Positions 19,409-32,159 of a DNA stretch of 64,000 nt are shown piece by piece (position 1 is the first letter of the stretch; the number at the start of each line of letters is the position of its first letter). Under the pieces are notes generated by a model. It had not been told where the DNA came from, did no database searches, and was given only the letters and a program-made list of their open reading frames with translations. Both the position numbers and the translations under genes were made by a program. This DNA comes from Cladorhizidae sp. MBARI D1340-BT2. Its lineage: Eukaryota; Porifera; Demospongiae; Poecilosclerida; Cladorhizidae. The stretch spans positions 14,398,036-14,462,035 of the forward strand of contig JAQNBH010000015.1 of NCBI GenBank assembly GCA_028752905.1, read 5' to 3'.

Positions 19409-22256
19409 TTAGTCATTTTCCTCTTCATCGCTACCAAGTTCCTCTACATCTGCTCCATTAGAACAGTGTCCACAGCACACACCACATGCAGAAACACATG
19501 ACATGCCAGCTCTCATGCAGCTGCATTTCATGGTTTGGCACTGCCTCTCCCCTTCCTTGCAGTTGCAGCAAATTCCTTTCAGAAGGTTGTCTGGGGCAAT
19601 AGGAATGGACAGCATCTTCGGTCTGAGTTTTCCATTGCTATCTAACTCCCATCCTCTTCCAATTGGCTTAAGAACAGTGGTGTTTAGATGCTTCCATACC
19701 ACAACTTGAAGATGTACACGAAGGGAATGCTGTGCTGTTGCATTGCATATTAGTGTTGTTTTTTTGCTAACCTGAGGATATTGTTCTGGAAGTCTCAGCA
19801 TCTCCTGTAAGTACATCCGTCCAAATTTGGCGTACTGGCCATGCCCAGCTGCTGCAAATATGCCAAGCATCTTAGCAACCGCATTCAGATGTCCCTGCCA
19901 ATCATGGAGCCTTTCTGCTAAGATGAACTCTTGCACTGTTCTTACAAGTTGGTGGTAAAGAACCCACAGCTTTGCCGTTCTTGATGTTTCTTCCAAGTCC
20001 TTGAGTGTCTCATCAAGACTAGAGCTGTTATTTGCACCCATCATGTGTTTGACCAGAGCGGCATCTGCCAAGAAGTGTGCTCTCAGGGCCTTTGAGTATG
20101 CTGCACCTTTCAGGATGTACTTGGCTGTGTTCGGTCCATAGACGACTCTCATAGCTTCTGCCAAACCACTGCCTTCCATGATGTACCCAATGCAGCCAAG
20201 GAAACTTTTCAGAAAGTGGAATCCTCCAAGCCGCACAACAACTTCTAACTTCTGCTCCTTAACAATTTGAGATGCCTTGATGAACAGAGGAAGGTCGAAT
20301 GTTATGATTGCTGGGGATTCATGCGTTCCTTTGATAGCTCTCATGATTGTGGTGTATATTGTCTGCATGTCATTCGGATTTGCATTGATGATGCGCAGAA
20401 ACTCAATGGAAGATTTCAATGTTAGTCCATTGTATTTCTGATGCATAAACCCCATGAAATTTGGATGAAGGGATCTTCCTTCTACCCATCCAATGTACCA
20501 GTCTTTAACAGCTACATCTATTGGAATGGATCTTTCAGGTATTTCTTGCAGAAGTTCTTCATACTTTATTAGCTTAGTTTCCAGTAGAGCATTTGTTGGT
20601 TGGTACACATAATGTTGCAAACCTTCCATATTTGAAAGAGTTTCATTCTTTACAATTGGTTTTCGCTGCATCTTCCTATTCTCATCAATTTCAAGTTGAT
20701 TGGCATTTTCTGGTGTGGTGACTTTGATAAGTCCCATGGCATGAAACCCTGACTTTCCATCTAAGGTTATCAAATCATGGTCCATGTTGTCACCAATGTG
20801 CTGCTCAATCTGCTTCTCCAGTACTGCCATTGATGCTGCATGTGTGTTATTAGTCGAGTCAATGTATGTGTACTTGTAGTCCGTACCCTCTTTTGGACTT
20901 TCACATATGCCAATCCTGTGCATGATGTTAATCAGCTGATCTGAACCGAACTTATGATCAAGGTATAAGCTCATGCCGAGCTGGAAAGGCATCTTGGATG
21001 ATCTTGGGCGTTGTGAAGATATAATATTTTGCCCTGCAACATTTCTCCTGACTGATGAATGCGGCATTAAACATGTTAACAACAGTTCAAGAGATTCTGG
21101 TAGCTCATAATGGGATGTCATTTCTATAAGCGAGGGAAATTCCTCTTTGCTGAAGTTAAGACACTTTATGTCATTCATAATGAGCAAAGCAGCCATTTTA
21201 ATGATGGCTTTCTTTTTCTCGTCTTCATTACCTGTTTCCATCTTCTTGTGGTAGTCTCTGGTGATATCTGCCGTGCAGTTCCTAAAGCAGACAACATCCT
21301 TCCTATGTTTTTGATTTGTAATGAATATACTATTACCATAGTGCCTCTCGAGTGCTTGTTTCAAATATTTCTCATGATACACTGGAAGGTCATCATCACC
21401 TACTAATATCTTCATTTGCTCTTGCAATTGGCTTACAGTGTAAACACCACTCTCCATTTCACTGTCAAACCACCCGGAGAGCTTGTAGAAGGCATTTTCC
21501 TTAGAACCATCCACAGGCCTTCCAGATTTCTGAAAATAAAGTTTTTTTGGAATAATTAATTATGGTATACATACTCTAGCAATTTTACTAACATTACGTC
21601 GACCTGGTACATCATACAGGGTGCAGTAGCATTTGCAATGATAGACAGCCTCTTCTGCTACAAGATCTGCAATGCCTTCCAAGCGTCCTTGGACAGCCAT
21701 TCCAAGACTATCTTTTCTTGCACTTGCTATTCTCAGAAGTGATGTCTTAAGTGTGATAGTTGATGCCCGACGTATGGTCTGCTGTCTGGCAGGATGTCTT
21801 TCGTCAAAATGGATGTCCTCATTGCAGATGATACATCTTTCACTGTACGGAAATCGTGTAGGACCCCGGTCTGAAATTATTATCTGGACTAAGTTAGCCA
21901 AATCAACAGTATATTGTATGCATGTTATGTAGGGGATTGCAATAAGATTATGGGAAATTCAAGTGACTCTTACCATTATCGTCATTTACAGATTGTGACA
22001 CTTTTTGACGTTTAGGGCGTGGTTCATGCTCCTGTTCTTCAACATCAGGCTCCTTTTGCATGAAAAGGGCTCTGCATCTTTGATGGACGGTCATAGGAAT
22101 GTTGCTAGTCCATTTTCTTTCCAATCGCTCTAACAAGGAAGAGTCGCTGATATGTCTACAATGCTCAATTAGGTTCTCATAGCCCTTAGTGTACAACTTC
22201 TGTAGCTTTCCTGCTTCTGATGAGTCCTCAGTACAAATCTCACACCTCCTTTCCAT
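19409..22256 (-). CDS. Putative transposase, three exons, ~893 aa, family unassigned
   Basis: Exons on the - strand: 22,256-21,974 (starts MERRCEICTEDSSEAGKL), 21,870-21,593 (FPYSERCIICNEDIHFDERH ... CKCYCTLYDVPGRRN) and 21,529-19,409 (KSGRPVDGSKENAFYKL to stop). Donors are GTAAGA and GTTAGT, acceptors TTTCAG and TTTTCAG, and phases fit. Both N-terminal exons carry Cys/His pairs that suggest zinc-binding modules. The long exon holds DHDLITLDGKSGFHAMG, PAIITFDLPLFIKA, AERLHDWQGHLNAVAKML and AAGHGQYAKFGRMYLQEM. These are blocks I recall from large uncharacterised proteins repeated in cnidarian and echinoderm genomes. The C-terminus has a cysteine cluster (CNCKEGERQCQTMKCSCM ... CGVCCGHC). The aspartates in LDGK and TFDLP and the glutamate in AERLHDW are candidate DDE residues, by inference only. 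Confidence 0.72.
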
Positions 22257-22360
22257 TTTGCTCGAATGGAGTAAGATACCAACCTTATGCCAATGTCTAG
22301 TCCTTTTATAGACAAACGCAGCACACATAATGTTCTTGGAGAATCCTGCACAAACCACCA

Positions 22361-22546
22361 ACTCCCATCAAAGGGTGCAAGCTGGGCAGGATCATGCAGG
22401 TTTTGTGCAAGATCCTGCAGGTTTCTAAGCAAACCTGACCACAAGCCACAACTACTCCCATCAAAGGGTGCAAGCTGGGCAGGATCATGCAGGTTTTGTG
22501 CAAGATCCTGCAGGTTTCTAAGCAAACCTGACCACAAGCCACAACT
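22361..22546. repeat. 93-bp direct duplication upstream of the transposase start
   Basis: Two essentially identical 93-bp units (22,361-22,453 and 22,454-22,546) begin ACTCCCATCAAAGGGTGCAA and contain CAGGATCATGCAGG and GATCCTGCAGGTTTC. They lie about 105 bp upstream of the - strand ATG and directly inside the right terminal inverted repeat, where transposase-binding or promoter elements would be expected. Confidence 0.8.
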
Positions 22547-23329
22547 ACTCTCAATACAGATAACACCCACAAACATCTCTCAAGAGTTGGTCCTAAAGGA
22601 TCCCATTTTTTGTGCATCATCATGGTACAATTCTGAGCATTTTGACACCAAGATAAAAAATGTTGGGTATTTAGTTGTCGAGATACAATGTTTTACAATT
22701 TTGGGGCGATCGATGACCTTTTGACCCCCCAAAAGTTTTCCCCACCCCCTACCCCACCTTACTTTTTTTTGGTAAGTCTTGACACCCATACTTACCAAAA
22801 TCAGTTGAAACCAGCTTGTTTAAAATTATTTCTTAGATTGGATCTAAATATGGCTAATTTTAGGATACTAATTTTAGGATACTATAATGCCAAAAAAATA
22901 AAAATGGTACGAGTAGCCCGCCTCTATGCAATCACCTTTTTGATTAGGCGTTAAAAATTTATTACCTGGTCAAGCGCGCGGGTAGAAAATTGAAGGCGTT
23001 GTAAAAGCAACACCTTCAATTTTCCACCCCCACACGCTTGACCAGGTAATAAATTTTTAACGCCTAATCAAAAAGGTGTTTGCATAGACCTCTAGCCACT
23101 CGCACCAATTTCAATTTTTTTGCACTGGAGTTATCTGGATGGGATGCAGGTTTTTGAGGTCCCTCCTCTTTAGGCTCTAGTAACTTGCCTATAGTTATCC
23201 TATGAAACATATTTTAGTATCAAAAGAGAGCACACAGAGAGACCTATCTTTTGAGCTATATATCAAGTCCATACAATGAAGTTTGCAGAATCTACGGAGC
23301 TCTAAAGTTGTAAACACAAGTTAAAAAGG

Positions 23330-26114
23330 GGGGGGGGGGGAGAGAATGCAGCTGTCTCCCCTGTCAGTGCTCCCCTGTCAGTGCTCCCCTGTCAGTGCTC
23401 CCCTGTCAGTGCAAACCCAAACTTCAATGTTTACATTGCCATAACTTTTTTGGGTCAAAAATGTTGACTCCTTGCCTCCCGCCCACAATAACTCATTCGA
23501 ATTAAAAATTTATGTCTAACATTTTATACCATTTTGTTGCTCTGTCTTTACTCTACAAATTGAATGGTTTCAAAAAAAATTCATTGCCTCTTTTGTGAAG
23601 TTATTGATGATCTAATGATGATCTAAGGTAAAATTTTACATTTGTACTCGCCATTACTAGTGGATTTTTTTAAAAAGATTCTAAACCATTCAACTATGCA
23701 TGCTCTAGCCACTGAAGCAATTACAAGCCAATACAAAATACTAGTAAGGGTGGGGAGTGGGCGGCATCTTCTTCAATGGTGCTTGCTTCTTTGAGTTACC
23801 TTGAAGGAGGACAAAAAGAAAGTATATGATATGCATATCATTTGAAAGCATGACAAGTGGGCTATCTTTTGATAGCAAAATTATGTTCATAGGAGTAGAA
23901 ACAAAAAAGTTATGATCAGTTGTATTTGAGGTTAACTTCTTTTTTTAAGTACCCCTAGCACCCCCTTAACGAAGGATTAGGAACACTGGAAGTGTTTCGG
24001 AGATAATTGGCCCAAACCACCATGCAATTAAGAAGCTGCTCAAGTGCATTTTGTTCGAGATATGAGCTATTTTTTTAAATGTTTGCATGTGGAGTGGAGT
24101 GTGCCATTTTAGTTGAACAAACATAGGAAGTGCAAAACATCCTCGCTAATGAATTTCAACTTTGAGAAACTTACCCCTAACTCTGGTTACACAGTGGGGT
24201 TCAATTAAATTTGATGTGACAAGTTAACTAATTAATTCAAATAAATTCGAAATGACAGTTTAACTAAACGATTCAACTAAAATTGACATGACAAGTCAAC
24301 TAAAATGAACTAATTTTTAATTAAATAAAGAGACAATAAGATTGGCTTTTTTTAGGCAAGTCCGTTCATTTCATTCGTTTTTCCCACCTCCGTGGAAGTG
24401 GGCTTTGAAAACTCTATTTGAAGGCTCTATTTGAGGACTTTTTCAGTTTCACCGGACCTATGTTCGGGTTTTGTGGCCACTGGTTTGACACGCACTAACA
24501 CACACCCACATTGGTACTGCTATTTACTTGTTAGCATTATTAATACTATTAAATTCCATGTCAAGAAGAATGCAAACAAAAGCTATGGAAAGACGAAAGT
24601 ATGGAATCATGAAGAGTTACGAAGATCTTCTGGGTTAGAATCGTGAGAGAAGAAGAGATATCTAGAAGCTGAAGACTCAAATGATGCTGGAAGTTTGGAA
24701 CTATAGTATTAACAGCTTTACCGTTTATGCTCCAGCCTTTACCTTCAGATGGCGTCTGTAGCTGGTCCTTCCCTAGCACTGGCTATCACAGGCCTGCCTG
24801 CTCCTGTGTCAACTCTGCTCAGTCACTGTATTTCTGGTGAGTCTGTGTGTTGCTGATGAAAGAGTGCAAGAATGACAGTCAAGAGCAAGAGCAAAATGAG
24901 GGGTTTACAACCACCCTGGATCTACCCCTGCCCCCTGGAGTGTTGTATTTTGAACATTATTTTCTCATGATTCAAAGAAATGTGTATTCCCGACATTATT
25001 CACAGTTTTGCTCACTCAATTTTGGTCCATAGTATATAATTTTTATATCATTTGAATCTTTGCTCTTCAAATTAATGATTACTTTTTTCAATCCAGACAA
25101 TTTTCCACGAGATACGGTTCATTCTGTGGGCTCACTTTTCCTGCTGAATGAAAAAAGGGGGTGGAGGGGGGAGTTTTATTAGAAACTGACTGACAGCAAA
25201 TGGCAAGTCTTGATGAAGGCTGAAAATTTACACCTCTGTACTATTGCCAGTGTGTCAGGCTGTCAGCCAGATGTTGATGGCAACACTGCTTTGCCTAGAG
25301 GCTATAAATATCATTGGAAAGCACAGAGAATGAGCTACCTTTTGAGATCAAAACCATTCAAAATGGATGAAGCATTAAATTGGTGACCACAAATATGGTC
25401 TATGCCCCCTTAATTCAATTTTAATTCAACTTTGAATTAATGGGCCTCAAAAACCAGTTTAAATAAATAAAATAACTGTGACAAACTAACTAAACCAGTT
25501 GAATTAAATATACCCAAATGACAGTCGAACTAATTCAACTTTGAATTAATTGAACTCCACTGACTCTGGAATACAAGTTTTTATTACTCGTCGTTCTTTC
25601 TCTCGTCCCCTGGCCTTAGCCAAGGGGTGCCTTTTATAAAGGGAGTCTCATCAGATAAATGCACATAACATTATCAAGGACTAATAACACACTAAGCTTG
25701 GAAGGAGCCTGGTCAAACTCTCATCATGGTTTTGTCATCCCATTAAAAGTCATGATGCAAATTTTCTGGCATGGTGCAATACTTTATTTTTCAATTATAG
25801 CAGGTTAGTTTGCTGACTGTGCAAACACAAGCGATACATGTAAACCCTCTCTTCCATTCGTTGCATGCACATAGCTCGGCTGATGATATAGTGGCTCTTG
25901 ATTTTCCGTAGAATATCGACACGCAAGCTTTTGTATGTATCTCTAACATGGTAACAGATTTGTGTAGTATACAAGAATAACTTGTTAGAGTGGTTAAAAG
26001 CTGGAGTCGTTGTTGTTTTGTTTGTCGAGTTCTCGCCCGCCACAACAAAAACAAACTATCAAAAAGAGAAAGAAAACATGTAGTCGACAACAACCACTTA
26101 TTTCCTATATATAT
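23330..26114. other. 2.8 kb absent from unit 2, no intact gene
   Basis: No convincing ORF. It contains a G run and four copies of CTCCCCTGTCAGTG at 23,356-23,412. It also contains an element-like stretch at 24,192-25,562 with inverted ends CAGTGGGGTTCAATTAA / TTAATTGAACTCCACTG. ACTCTGG direct repeats flank that stretch. Its subterminal regions are rich in TTCAACT and GACAGT motifs. Confidence 0.5.
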
Positions 26115-26788
26115 GTGACCTGGCAAGTCCTAAGGGGAGACAGTTGTATTTTTTTAACTTGTGTTTACAACTTAGAGCTCCGTAGATTCTGCAAACTTCA
26201 TGGTATGGACTTGATATATAGCTCAAAAGATAAGTCTCTGGGTGTGTGCTCTCTTTTGCTAGAGGTTCAACGCCCTCAATTTTGCATATTCCTAATATCA
26301 TAAGATCTGATGTCGGCCCCCATAAACTAATAAACTCAGACTTCTATAATGGGACTAACTATTCCTAATATCGTAAGATCTGATGTCGGCCCCCATAAAC
26401 GAATAAACTCAGACTTCTCGCACGCTTGACCACGTAATAAAATTTTAATGCTTATTGAAAAAGGTGATTGAATGCTCTAGGGCTTCCTCTAGCCACTCGT
26501 ATATACCAATTTCATTTTTTTTGCACTTAGCAATCTGGAGTTATTCTGGATGGGGACTTTGGGATGCAGGTTTTTGAGGTCCCTCCACTTTAGGGTCTGC
26601 CTATAGTTATCCATGAAACATATTTTAGTATCAAAAGAGAGCACACAGAGAGACCTATCTTTTAAGCTATATATCAAGTCCATACAATGAAGTTTGCAGA
26701 ATCTACGGAGCTGTAACCACAAGTTTAAAAAAATAGTTTAAAAAATACAACAGTCTCCCATTAGGGCCCTTTTTGCTTGCCAGGTCAC
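26115..26788. mobile_element. Foldback-family MITE with GTGACCTGGCAAG ends
   Basis: The inverted ends are GTGACCTGGCAAG and CTTGCCAGGTCAC, next to runs of TA on both sides. Further in, GGGAGACAGTTGTATTTTTT pairs with AAATACAACAGTCTCCC. Then come arms shared with the 18,749 foldback element. The centre carries a local duplication (ATTCCTAATATC.TAAGATCT at 26,286 and 26,364). Unit 2 retains only the right end, at about 54,569. Confidence 0.65.
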
Positions 26789-27419
26789 ATATATATATAC
26801 ACACCATAAAATCTTCTATGCCAATATTGTATATAGAGCTTTTCAAAATTTGTGTAATGATTGTGTACATAATACTAAATCAAAGTTAGTTAGAAAATAC
26901 CACTAATTAACAATCAATAACTAAAAAGCTAACAAGTGTCTCCGCAAAAGATGTTCCTGGCAACCCCAGTGCTCCACACATTTTTAAGGAAATCTAACTG
27001 GTTCTGGTTCATAATTTTAATAAATTAAAAAAAGTTACTATATATATTCCGTTTAGAAGACAAGTTGCGACATATCGCAGAATCAGCATGAGCACAAACC
27101 ACTATATATATACACACACACACAAGAAGTAGGAACAGCTACAATCGCTAGAGTGACCGGGTTTTTCAGGTTGTGCACACAATTTTAAAAATGGTAAAGG
27201 ATCGTCTGGTCTACATGACATTCTTCGTTTTTGGAAAGACAATTCAATACTATATAGTTTGCTTCTTTTCCCTTGTATATATATATAGCTACTACACACT
27301 CATCCAGGGGGAGGGGATTGACATGACAAATAACATGTGCCCATATACTGTAATATTAATTAACAATGACTGACAGTTGAACATTCTTGATTACGTATAT
27401 AGCCGTGTACTAAGGATGA

Positions 27420-28900
<1,481 letters not shown>

Positions 28901-28909
28901 CCACTATCC

Positions 28910-29210
28910 TCTGAGGAATCCTCAGATGACGAGTTTCCCCCTCCCACACCTGCAGTACATGTGTATGGTCAAGGACGTACTAGAAAGCATCTTAGCATCT
29001 GACCACTATCCTCGTACAGTCTTCAAGACCAAGGTTGTGTCATGTGTGAGGGTACCAGGCGAAGGAAGCTGCTTCCATAGCATGGCAACAGATATGAGTC
29101 TCGAACTTTGTGCTCTACCTGCCAAGTTCACCTGTGCACAGACAAATGAGCATAGGTGCTTTGAGAAGTACCACAAGCATGTGGATTACTGCTGCTATTC
29201 ACCTCAGCCC
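28910..29210 (+). pseudogene. piggyBac-type transposase C-terminal zinc-finger relic
   Basis: An acidic, proline-rich stretch SSDDEFPPPTPAVHVYGQGR comes first. Then, in another frame, come CVMCEGTRRRKLLP, then YESRTLCSTCQVHLCTDK and, after a one-base shift, HRCFEKYHKHVDYC. The order CxxC ... CxxC..xLC ... CFxxYH is that of the C-terminal cysteine-rich domain of PGBD/piggyBac transposases. Unit 2 (about 56,690-56,990) lacks the internal stop (CAG for TAG in the LP.HGN region) but keeps the frameshift. Confidence 0.55.
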
Positions 29211-31760
29211 TGCCTTTTTATGTGTATATATATATAGATATATATATATATATATATACACGAAATATTGTTTCTTTTACTTGTGTGTTGTGCTATGTGC
29301 ATGTGTGTTATGTCTACATGGCATGCACAGTGCATGTGTGTAGCAATACCCACCTGCCATCATTTGTGTATTGATGTGTTATGTGTATGGCATACATCGT
29401 CCACAGAGTAGTCTTTATCTCTGTCTGTAACATCCTTTGTGTCTGTTTCTAAAATGTGAATATCTGCTTGCTTGTCAAGTGTGTGCATTGTCTGGCTAAA
29501 TCCCAGTCATACCTCCACAAGGTAAGACTGTCGATACTTTTTGGTTGGCTAACATGTGTTAGGAACGTCTGCCCAACATGCCAGCCAGCTGCCCACTCTA
29601 CCACCAGAGGTACACTCTCCAGGAAAGGATTAGAGGTCACCAGCAACTACAAGCATGAACTCATAATTAACACATCATTCATTCACTAGTCATAAGACCA
29701 TACTTCACCTGATCATATCACTACATTTGTTCCGACATGAAAGTCCAGACCACACTATCACTGGTTGTGCCATGCTCTATCTTATTGCTGTGTACAATAC
29801 TGTCACTCTGAAAATTGATCTCCATTAAAATCTTATTCCAACCTTGAGACTTCTACTCTTTACGGCTCCTGGCCAGCGCAAGTGAAACCCATTTCCTAGG
29901 TGGTTGCTTCCCCCAGAGATCAACAAACCTAACATTATACTGTACCACTCATACCTCCAAGTGGTAACACTGTCAATACTTTTTGGTTGGCTAACATGGG
30001 AGGTATCTGTTCATTTTTAGCATATTGTTAGTGAAATCAATATTACATGCATCCATAAATACCATTTAGTATACAGCAGTGCAAAATTATGACAACATAT
30101 AACGATATTCACATATTTGTGGTTAGTTGCTAAGCAACCGTGGTTGAATGGAAAATGATCCTCCTCATAGACTATGTTACTAGGACTTTATCTCTTTTTT
30201 TGCAGAAATATTAGTACAGAAACAGAAAAAACCTGTGTAAATCTATCCATGAGGATTAATCGCTATTATTTAATTAACCATTACCACCAAGTGTCTGTAA
30301 CTGGAAGAAAAAAAGAAGGGGGGAAAAAACAGTATTGTGTGTTTGTTTTTAGGAATTGTGTATTTTCTTTTTGCTGCTATAGAATGCAGTTCATGTAGAA
30401 GTACTTGCTTCAGCAGCAAACTTCATGATCTCTCCTTTTCATAATGCTTAATGTCTGTCTCCGTTGTTACTCCAAACTCCCTTGCTACTATGGCTAACAA
30501 AGTATATGTCTGCTGTGGTCCACTTTCTTCAGCTTCTCTTTGATGGAAAGCAAAACTCGTTACATTTCATTTTCTTAAGCCCTTTTGGTTAGTGTTTCAA
30601 CCAACACGCAGTTAGTGGTCATGCACATTGGTTGAAAATTAATTGACCACGTACTGTAGGTTTTAGCATCTAATGAAAACAAGCATTGTATAGAGCAGGG
30701 CTTCCTCTAGCCACTGATACTAATTTCAACTGCCCAGCACTTTCCAAGTAGGAGCCAGAACTGCAGAGAATTTGGCATGTTGGTTTTGAGGTACCCAACT
30801 TTGACTGCCTGTAACTTGGCATGGTTATCAGTCCTGTGCAACAGAGTTTTATATAATGTCAAAAGAGAGCACACAGAGAGAGCTATCTTTTGAGCTACAT
30901 ACCAGTGAAGTGTGCAGAATCTATGGAGCTCTAAAGCCTGAACCACAAGTTTTTATTAAAAAATTGTATCATCCCCCTTAATTAAGGTATTTGATATGGC
31001 ATGGGGGAAAATTGTACAGGGTGGTGAAAATGCCCACAAAAATGTCAAAGGGTCTAAAATGAGTTATTTTCTATGTAACACAGTAATTTGGCTCCTCATG
31101 AAGCAGGGCTTAGCACCCAGTAGCTGTGCTACAAAGATGCATATTAATAATAATTCTTCACTTCTCCTCTGGCTGTGTAGTTCTCCTTATCACCACCTAA
31201 GTTGATGCTCTAGTATTTCGTAGCTATTGCTATTAGTTGTCGATGGTCTCGAAATGAAGGGATTCTATTCTCTTGCTGCAAGCAACTTCTCCTGAGAGCC
31301 ACTTTAGTTGGCTATCTTTATTATTCCATGGCTAGTTTTCGAGGATAACGGAACTACATAATTTTTTTTTAGTCGCATTGGTGACTCTAGGAAAAACCTT
31401 CACTTAATTTTGATGGTTTCGTAGATTTGGGGAATTTTTTTTTTGGTTGCATTGGTGATTTGTAGGTAGTTGTTGATAATGCCGCTGTGTGGCATTATGT
31501 GTATCATAGGGAACATTAAAAAAAAACATGCGTAGTTATTCTCCTACACAAAATGGCTGTTGACAATTGCAAATAGCGTGGAAAGAGCAACTGTCTTCGC
31601 CAATATTTTTTTAGTTTGACACCTTCCTTGGATGGTTCTTAAAGACGACACAAAGTTTAGTCAGGATAAGTTTGTGGGTTCCTGAGAAATAAGCAGTCAC
31701 ACGGAAAAAAATCACATGAAAAAATTAATAAATAACTTGGACGCTACTACTTTATATATA
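29211..31760. other. Intergenic stretch without recognisable gene
   Basis: It has an AT microsatellite at 29,226-29,262. A direct repeat, GTCGATACTTTTTGGTTGGC, occurs at 29,528 and with one change at 29,968. A single foldback arm lies at 30,663-30,960. ORFs of up to 77 codons are the same in unit 2 because the DNA is identical there, not because of coding constraint. Confidence 0.55.
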
Positions 31761-31762
31761 GA

Positions 31763-32084
31763 AGAGAAGCCTGGGAACAGCCATTAGTGGACCTCGACTA
31801 ACAGAAAAAGCTGTAGAACTACATAGAAAATACAGGGAGAAGCAGACTTCAAGGCTATCAAAGGTTGGCTATGAAGATTTTTTTAGACATCATGGGATTC
31901 AAGAACTATCCCTTCAAGGAGAAAAACTTTCTACTAACACTTCTGTCACTGATAGCCGAAACTTACCTGGGAAGGCTATTCTTCTGCTGGGCAATGCATT
32001 CTCTCATCCTTCCAGTGGTGCTCTAGAGAGCAGTGATAAGAATATCATTGCTCTGGTGTATCTATCAATGTTTGTATGTTCACC
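31763..32084 (+). pseudogene. Tigger/Jerky-type (DDE_1) transposase fragment
   Basis: An ORF without a start codon reads ISGPRLTEKAVELHRKYREK, then FFRHHGIQELSLQGEKLS, then NLPGKAILLLGNAFSHPSSG. Pogo/Tigger transposases have ISGP.L.EKA, G.RQL.IQGEKLS and KA.LLLDNAP.HP in this order. The catalytic Asp of DNAP.HP is Gly here and the DNA between the blocks is deleted, so the fragment is dead. Unit 2 (about 59,560-59,870) has a one-base deletion near AVELH. Confidence 0.72.
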
Positions 32085-32159
32085 TGTAATAAATATGAAT
32101 GTGTCACCCACATTTGGACAAATGTAAACCGGGAATGGTCAGCATAAATGCAGGCTTAT

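Larger units (their letters stand above)
18949..22888 (-). mobile_element. 3.94 kb TIR DNA transposon, present only in unit 1
   Basis: Exactly this segment is missing from unit 2 (native site GCTAAGTGCC at about 54,053). The ends are TAGTATCC / GGATACTA. Imperfect inverted repeats extend about 300 bp inwards and include AAGTAAGGTGGGGTAGGGGG and its complement at 22,748-22,768. The flanks read GCTAA and TAATGCC, compatible with a TAA (or TA) target duplication. A three-exon gene lies on the - strand. A 93-bp direct duplication sits between the gene start and the right TIR. Intact ORFs and its absence from one copy suggest recent mobility. Confidence 0.85.
18749..23316. mobile_element. Foldback MITE, split by a later transposon insertion
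   Basis: The element is a near-perfect palindrome of about 620 bp with arms of about 300 bp, seen uninterrupted in unit 2 at 53,880-54,495. Its centre is GAAGGCGTTG / AACACCTTC at about 23,000. Here the left arm (18,749-18,948) is separated from its remainder (22,889 on) by a 3.94 kb DNA transposon. The arms contain AGAGCTCC.TAGATTCTG and CTCTCTGTGTGCTCTCTTTT. Confidence 0.8.

Noticed and set aside
19503..21406. + strand ORFs opposite the transposase
   Set aside because: Antisense shadows of the long - strand coding exon.
29036..29130. VRVPGEGSCFHSMA read as an OTU-type cysteine protease motif
   Set aside because: Only a weak resemblance to DGNCF. The other frame gives a convincing CxxC pattern of a piggyBac C-terminus, and no supporting His/Asp region follows.
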